From the NCBI GenBank assembly GCA_045221575.1, contig JBGUWU010000013.1:38704-102703 (forward strand): a stretch of 64,000 nucleotides of DNA, read 5' to 3'. Within the stretch, counting starts at the first letter, position 1; every line of letters begins with the position of its first letter. The position numbers were made by a program, and so were the translations under genes. Positions 61,583 to 64,000 of this stretch are shown piece after piece. Source of the DNA: Scybalousia_A sp045221575. GTDB taxonomy: Bacteria; Bacteroidota; Bacteroidia; Bacteroidales; P3. The notes under the pieces were generated by a model, which saw nothing but the letters and a program-made list of their open reading frames with translations, ran no database searches and was not told where the DNA came from.

Positions 61583-64000
61583 ATGAAAAGAATTAGTTTA
61601 ATAATACCCTTGGTTTGCATTGGCCTATCGCTTTCAGCTCAACGTTGTAATATCAAAGGAAGGGTGTTTGATGGCGAAAGAAACGAAGCTCTTGCTTTTG
61701 CAAACTGTGTTCTCAGATACAAGACTGACACCTTAGGAATTTATAAAGGCACTGCATCAGACACTAATGGCTTTTTCATCTTCAAAGATATTAAAAAGCG
61801 TGATTTGATTTTGGAGATTCAATATGTAGGCTTTGAAAAGTATAGAAAAGAGATACCTGCTGAATCGTTTGACAAAGGAAAAGATATTGACTTAGGGATT
61901 ATCACATTACAGTTCTTAGGCAATCTCAATGAAGTTGTAGTAACAGCGCAACGCAAACGCATTGAAATAGACGATGACAAGCTTACTATGAACATTGATG
62001 AAGGAATGGCTAACATGGTAAGCAATGCGTTTGATTTACTAAGGCTTGTCCCCGGAGTGATGATTGACAACGAAGAGAATATCAAACTTAACGGTAAAAG
62101 TGGTGTTGCTTTTCAATACAATGGCAGAGATATGAAACTTGAATGGGACGCAATCAAAGATATGCTTAAATCAATGTCGCCTGAAATGATTGATGGTTAT
62201 GAAATACTTAAAAATCCCGGTGTAAAATACGACGCTGACGGTACAGCAGGCATAATAAACATAAAGCTAAAGAAGAACCAGCATTATGGTATCAATGGTT
62301 CTGTTGGCCTTTCTGTAAACAGATGCGATGAATATGATTATGGTTATCGTCCATCTGCAAGACTTAACTTCGTCAATGATAAATGGATTATCTCAGGAGG
62401 TTATTCTTTCAATGAACAATGGGACGGAGAACCTGCAAAAGCAGACTCATCTCTTAGATATATGTGGATAGGAACAGATACAACTCTTTTTCGTCATATA
62501 AGCGAAGAAAATAAAAGCAAGAGATTAGGACATAGTTTTAACTTCTCCGCTTCTTATTCCTTAGATTCAACTTCTACTCTTGGCTTTTCTGCCAACTATG
62601 GCATAAGAAAAAGTCCTAAGAGCTTTTATGATAGCCCTATGCTTATATCTCATAATCCTAACTACTACATTCCTGACTCTGCCTACAATAGTCTTAGTGG
62701 TAACAAATCCAACTCTGATTGGCTAAGCTTAGGCCTTTCTTATGTTAAGAAGTTAGACTCTTTGGATTCTAAGATTTCTTCAGATTTGGACTTTTCAATG
62801 AGGAACTCTACAAACCATTCTTTGAATCAAGTGGATTATTACACATATAAGTACGGCAATAATCAAGATGTGTTTGATTCAATATATCGTTCTCAAGGAT
62901 ACAAACGAGAAACGGAAAATAATACTAAGAGCATTTCTTGGCGAATAGACTACTTTAAACCTATAACTAAGCAGATGCGTTTTGAGGCAGGCTTTAAAAC
63001 AAATATCTCTTCTTCTAACCGTGATTACGATTCAAAGGTTCTTAGTTCTGGAACATATATCAACAACGCTATGGAGAGCAATGATTTCAATTATTTTGAG
63101 AACATCAACTCATTATATGCAAGTTTGACAAACAAGTTCTTTGACAGAAAACTCTCTCTTCGCCTTGGTGTAAGGTTTGAACAGACCAACACCAAAGGAG
63201 AACAGCAGACAATGGACACAACTCTAAAACAGCACTACTTTAACTTCTTCCCTAACCTTAGAGTATCATATAAGTTCAAAGAAGACAACGAACTTTCTTT
63301 TAACTACTCTTATAGAATATGGCGACCTTGGTCAGAAAGTCTGAATCCTTTTGTTTCTCGCAGTAGCGATTATTCTTATTCTACCGGTAATCCTGCTCTA
63401 AAGCCTGAGGGTTCTCACCATTTTTCTCTTTCTCATTCTTTTAAATATGTGTTATTTACTTCCATAGACTATTCTCGTTCAAACAATGAGATAAACTATA
63501 TTGATATTCCTTTGGATAACTCTTACACGTTTGCTCATTCTCCTTTGGCAACGATAAGTTATCCTATCAATCAAGGACATTCAGATAATATTCGTTTAGA
63601 TATTAGTTTAAGTAAGGATCTCTTTCAAAGTCTATACCTAAGTGCTAATGGTGGTGTTGATTATTCTCATGTTGAAGCATCTATGCCAAAAGAAGAGATA
63701 GACAGAGAGAATTGGGCTTACTTCTTTTCTGTTAATGCTTTTTTAAATCTGCCAAACAAATGGCGTTTATCTGCTTTCTATTTCTACCATTCTTCTAATA
63801 TAGATGCTATAAGCAAGTCTAACGGTTGGCAATGGCTAAGTGCTAACGTAGGAAAGAGTTTATTTGATGATAAACTTTCCATTAACTTTTCTTGCAACTG
63901 GTCTTTAAATCATAAAGGCCGTCAGGAAAGTCGCTATGATAATATGTTCTCTAAGTCATGGAACAGAGCAACACCGCCTAACTTTAATTTCTCTGTATCT
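61583..64000 (+). CDS. TonB-dependent-receptor-like outer membrane barrel protein (truncated by window end)
   Basis: The ATG at 61583 opens a frame with no stop to the window end (806 codons). Signal peptide MKRISLIIPLVCIGLSLSAQ. Next comes a carboxypeptidase-regulatory-like domain (CNIKGRVFDGERNEALAFANCVL..DTNGFFIFKDI, about 22-100). After it is a plug domain: LNEVVVTAQRKRIEIDDDKLTMNIDEGMANMVSNAFDLLRLVPGVMID, VAFQYNGRDM and GYEILKNPGVKYDADGTAGIINIKLKK. A barrel with SLRLGVRFEQTNTKGEQQ and YRIWRPWSESLNPFVSRSSDYSYSTGNPALKPE follows. This matches the Bacteroidota outer-membrane beta-barrel family (OMP_b-brl_3), which lacks a clear TonB box. The ligand is unknown. Confidence 0.88.
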   Translation, partial: MKRISLIIPLVCIGLSLSAQRCNIKGRVFDGERNEALAFANCVLRYKTDTLGIYKGTASDTNGFFIFKDIKKRDLILEIQYVGFEKYRKEIPAESFDKGKDIDLGIITLQFLGNLNEVVVTAQRKRIEIDDDKLTMNIDEGMANMVSNAFDLLRLVPGVMIDNEENIKLNGKSGVAFQYNGRDMKLEWDAIKDMLKSMSPEMIDGYEILKNPGVKYDADGTAGIINIKLKKNQHYGINGSVGLSVNRCDEYDYGYRPSARLNFVNDKWIISGGYSFNEQWDGEPAKADSSLRYMWIGTDTTLFRHISEENKSKRLGHSFNFSASYSLDSTSTLGFSANYGIRKSPKSFYDSPMLISHNPNYYIPDSAYNSLSGNKSNSDWLSLGLSYVKKLDSLDSKISSDLDFSMRNSTNHSLNQVDYYTYKYGNNQDVFDSIYRSQGYKRETENNTKSISWRIDYFKPITKQMRFEAGFKTNISSSNRDYDSKVLSSGTYINNAMESNDFNYFENINSLYASLTNKFFDRKLSLRLGVRFEQTNTKGEQQTMDTTLKQHYFNFFPNLRVSYKFKEDNELSFNYSYRIWRPWSESLNPFVSRSSDYSYSTGNPALKPEGSHHFSLSHSFKYVLFTSIDYSRSNNEINYIDIPLDNSYTFAHSPLATISYPINQGHSDNIRLDISLSKDLFQSLYLSANGGVDYSHVEASMPKEEIDRENWAYFFSVNAFLNLPNKWRLSAFYFYHSSNIDAISKSNGWQWLSANVGKSLFDDKLSINFSCNWSLNHKGRQESRYDNMFSKSWNRATPPNFNFSVS

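Noticed and set aside
61819..62085. 88-residue minus-strand frame
   Set aside because: It is a shadow within the plug domain of the TonB-receptor-like gene, which is open through to the window end.

Overview
This 64 kb window is AT-rich chromosomal DNA from a member of the Bacteroidota, most likely an anaerobic Bacteroidales. The signs are TAnnTTTG(C) -7 elements with TTG/TTTG about 19-22 bp upstream, the near absence of Shine-Dalgarno leaders, C-terminal type IX secretion (T9SS) sorting domains, Bacteroidota-restricted families (DUF4293, DUF4301, DUF2027-Smr), a one-chain pyruvate:ferredoxin oxidoreductase (anaerobic metabolism) and dipeptidyl-peptidase IV. I saw no rRNA, tRNA, CRISPR array, prophage or recognisable transposase. 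Most of the window is housekeeping.

Layout. 0-9.4 kb: end of an M16 peptidase, leuS, DUF4293, an epimerase-type threonine dehydrogenase, a C69 dipeptidase, ispH and recF. 9.4-26.4 kb: a DciA-like DUF721 gene, a Cu/Zn-type permease with an HMA tail, then minus-strand radA, a DUF799 lipoprotein, a DUF4810 lipoprotein, mscS, hflX, nadK and sufD. These are followed by mfd, an arginine decarboxylase and two tandem GldN-like secreted paralogues. 26.4-44.1 kb: a SpoU methyltransferase, htrA, an ECF sigma factor, a 56-aa small gene, DAHP synthase/chorismate mutase, biotin carrier and carboxyltransferase, an outer-membrane barrel, the operon DUF4301-purD-nitroreductase-thyA, and the operon Trx-like/glycosyltransferase/DPP-IV. 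44.1-64 kb: DUF2027-Smr, mpl, two T9SS cargo proteins (one an M6 metalloprotease), ridA, a glycosyltransferase 9, PFOR, ileS and a TonB-receptor-like barrel cut by the window end.

The most unusual signal is an interspersed repeat family confined to about 9.4-26.4 kb. Its core, read in one orientation, is AATTGGGGTGGCTTC followed by AAAGAAGACGGCCAAATT. Cores are tandem with periods of exactly 33 or 42 bp, both multiples of three. One reading frame stays open through almost all copies and encodes NWGGFKEDGQI-like peptides. One copy lies in frame inside mfd, adding about 22 residues to the protein. The core is joined to an AT-rich tail built of 7-bp ACTAATT/TCTAATT units, and the tail always points at a CDS boundary. 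In at least three genes it supplies or overlaps the stop codon. radA is flanked by two copies in inverted orientation. A second, smaller family is a hairpin based on AAAAGAGTTGATTTT, found at three intergenic sites.

Starts were revised where a -7 element or a family N-terminus showed that the longest open frame was too long (recF, ileS, the DUF4301 gene and the first GldN-like gene). Two promoters (mfd and the Trx-like operon) lie so close to the ATG that the mRNAs should be leaderless.
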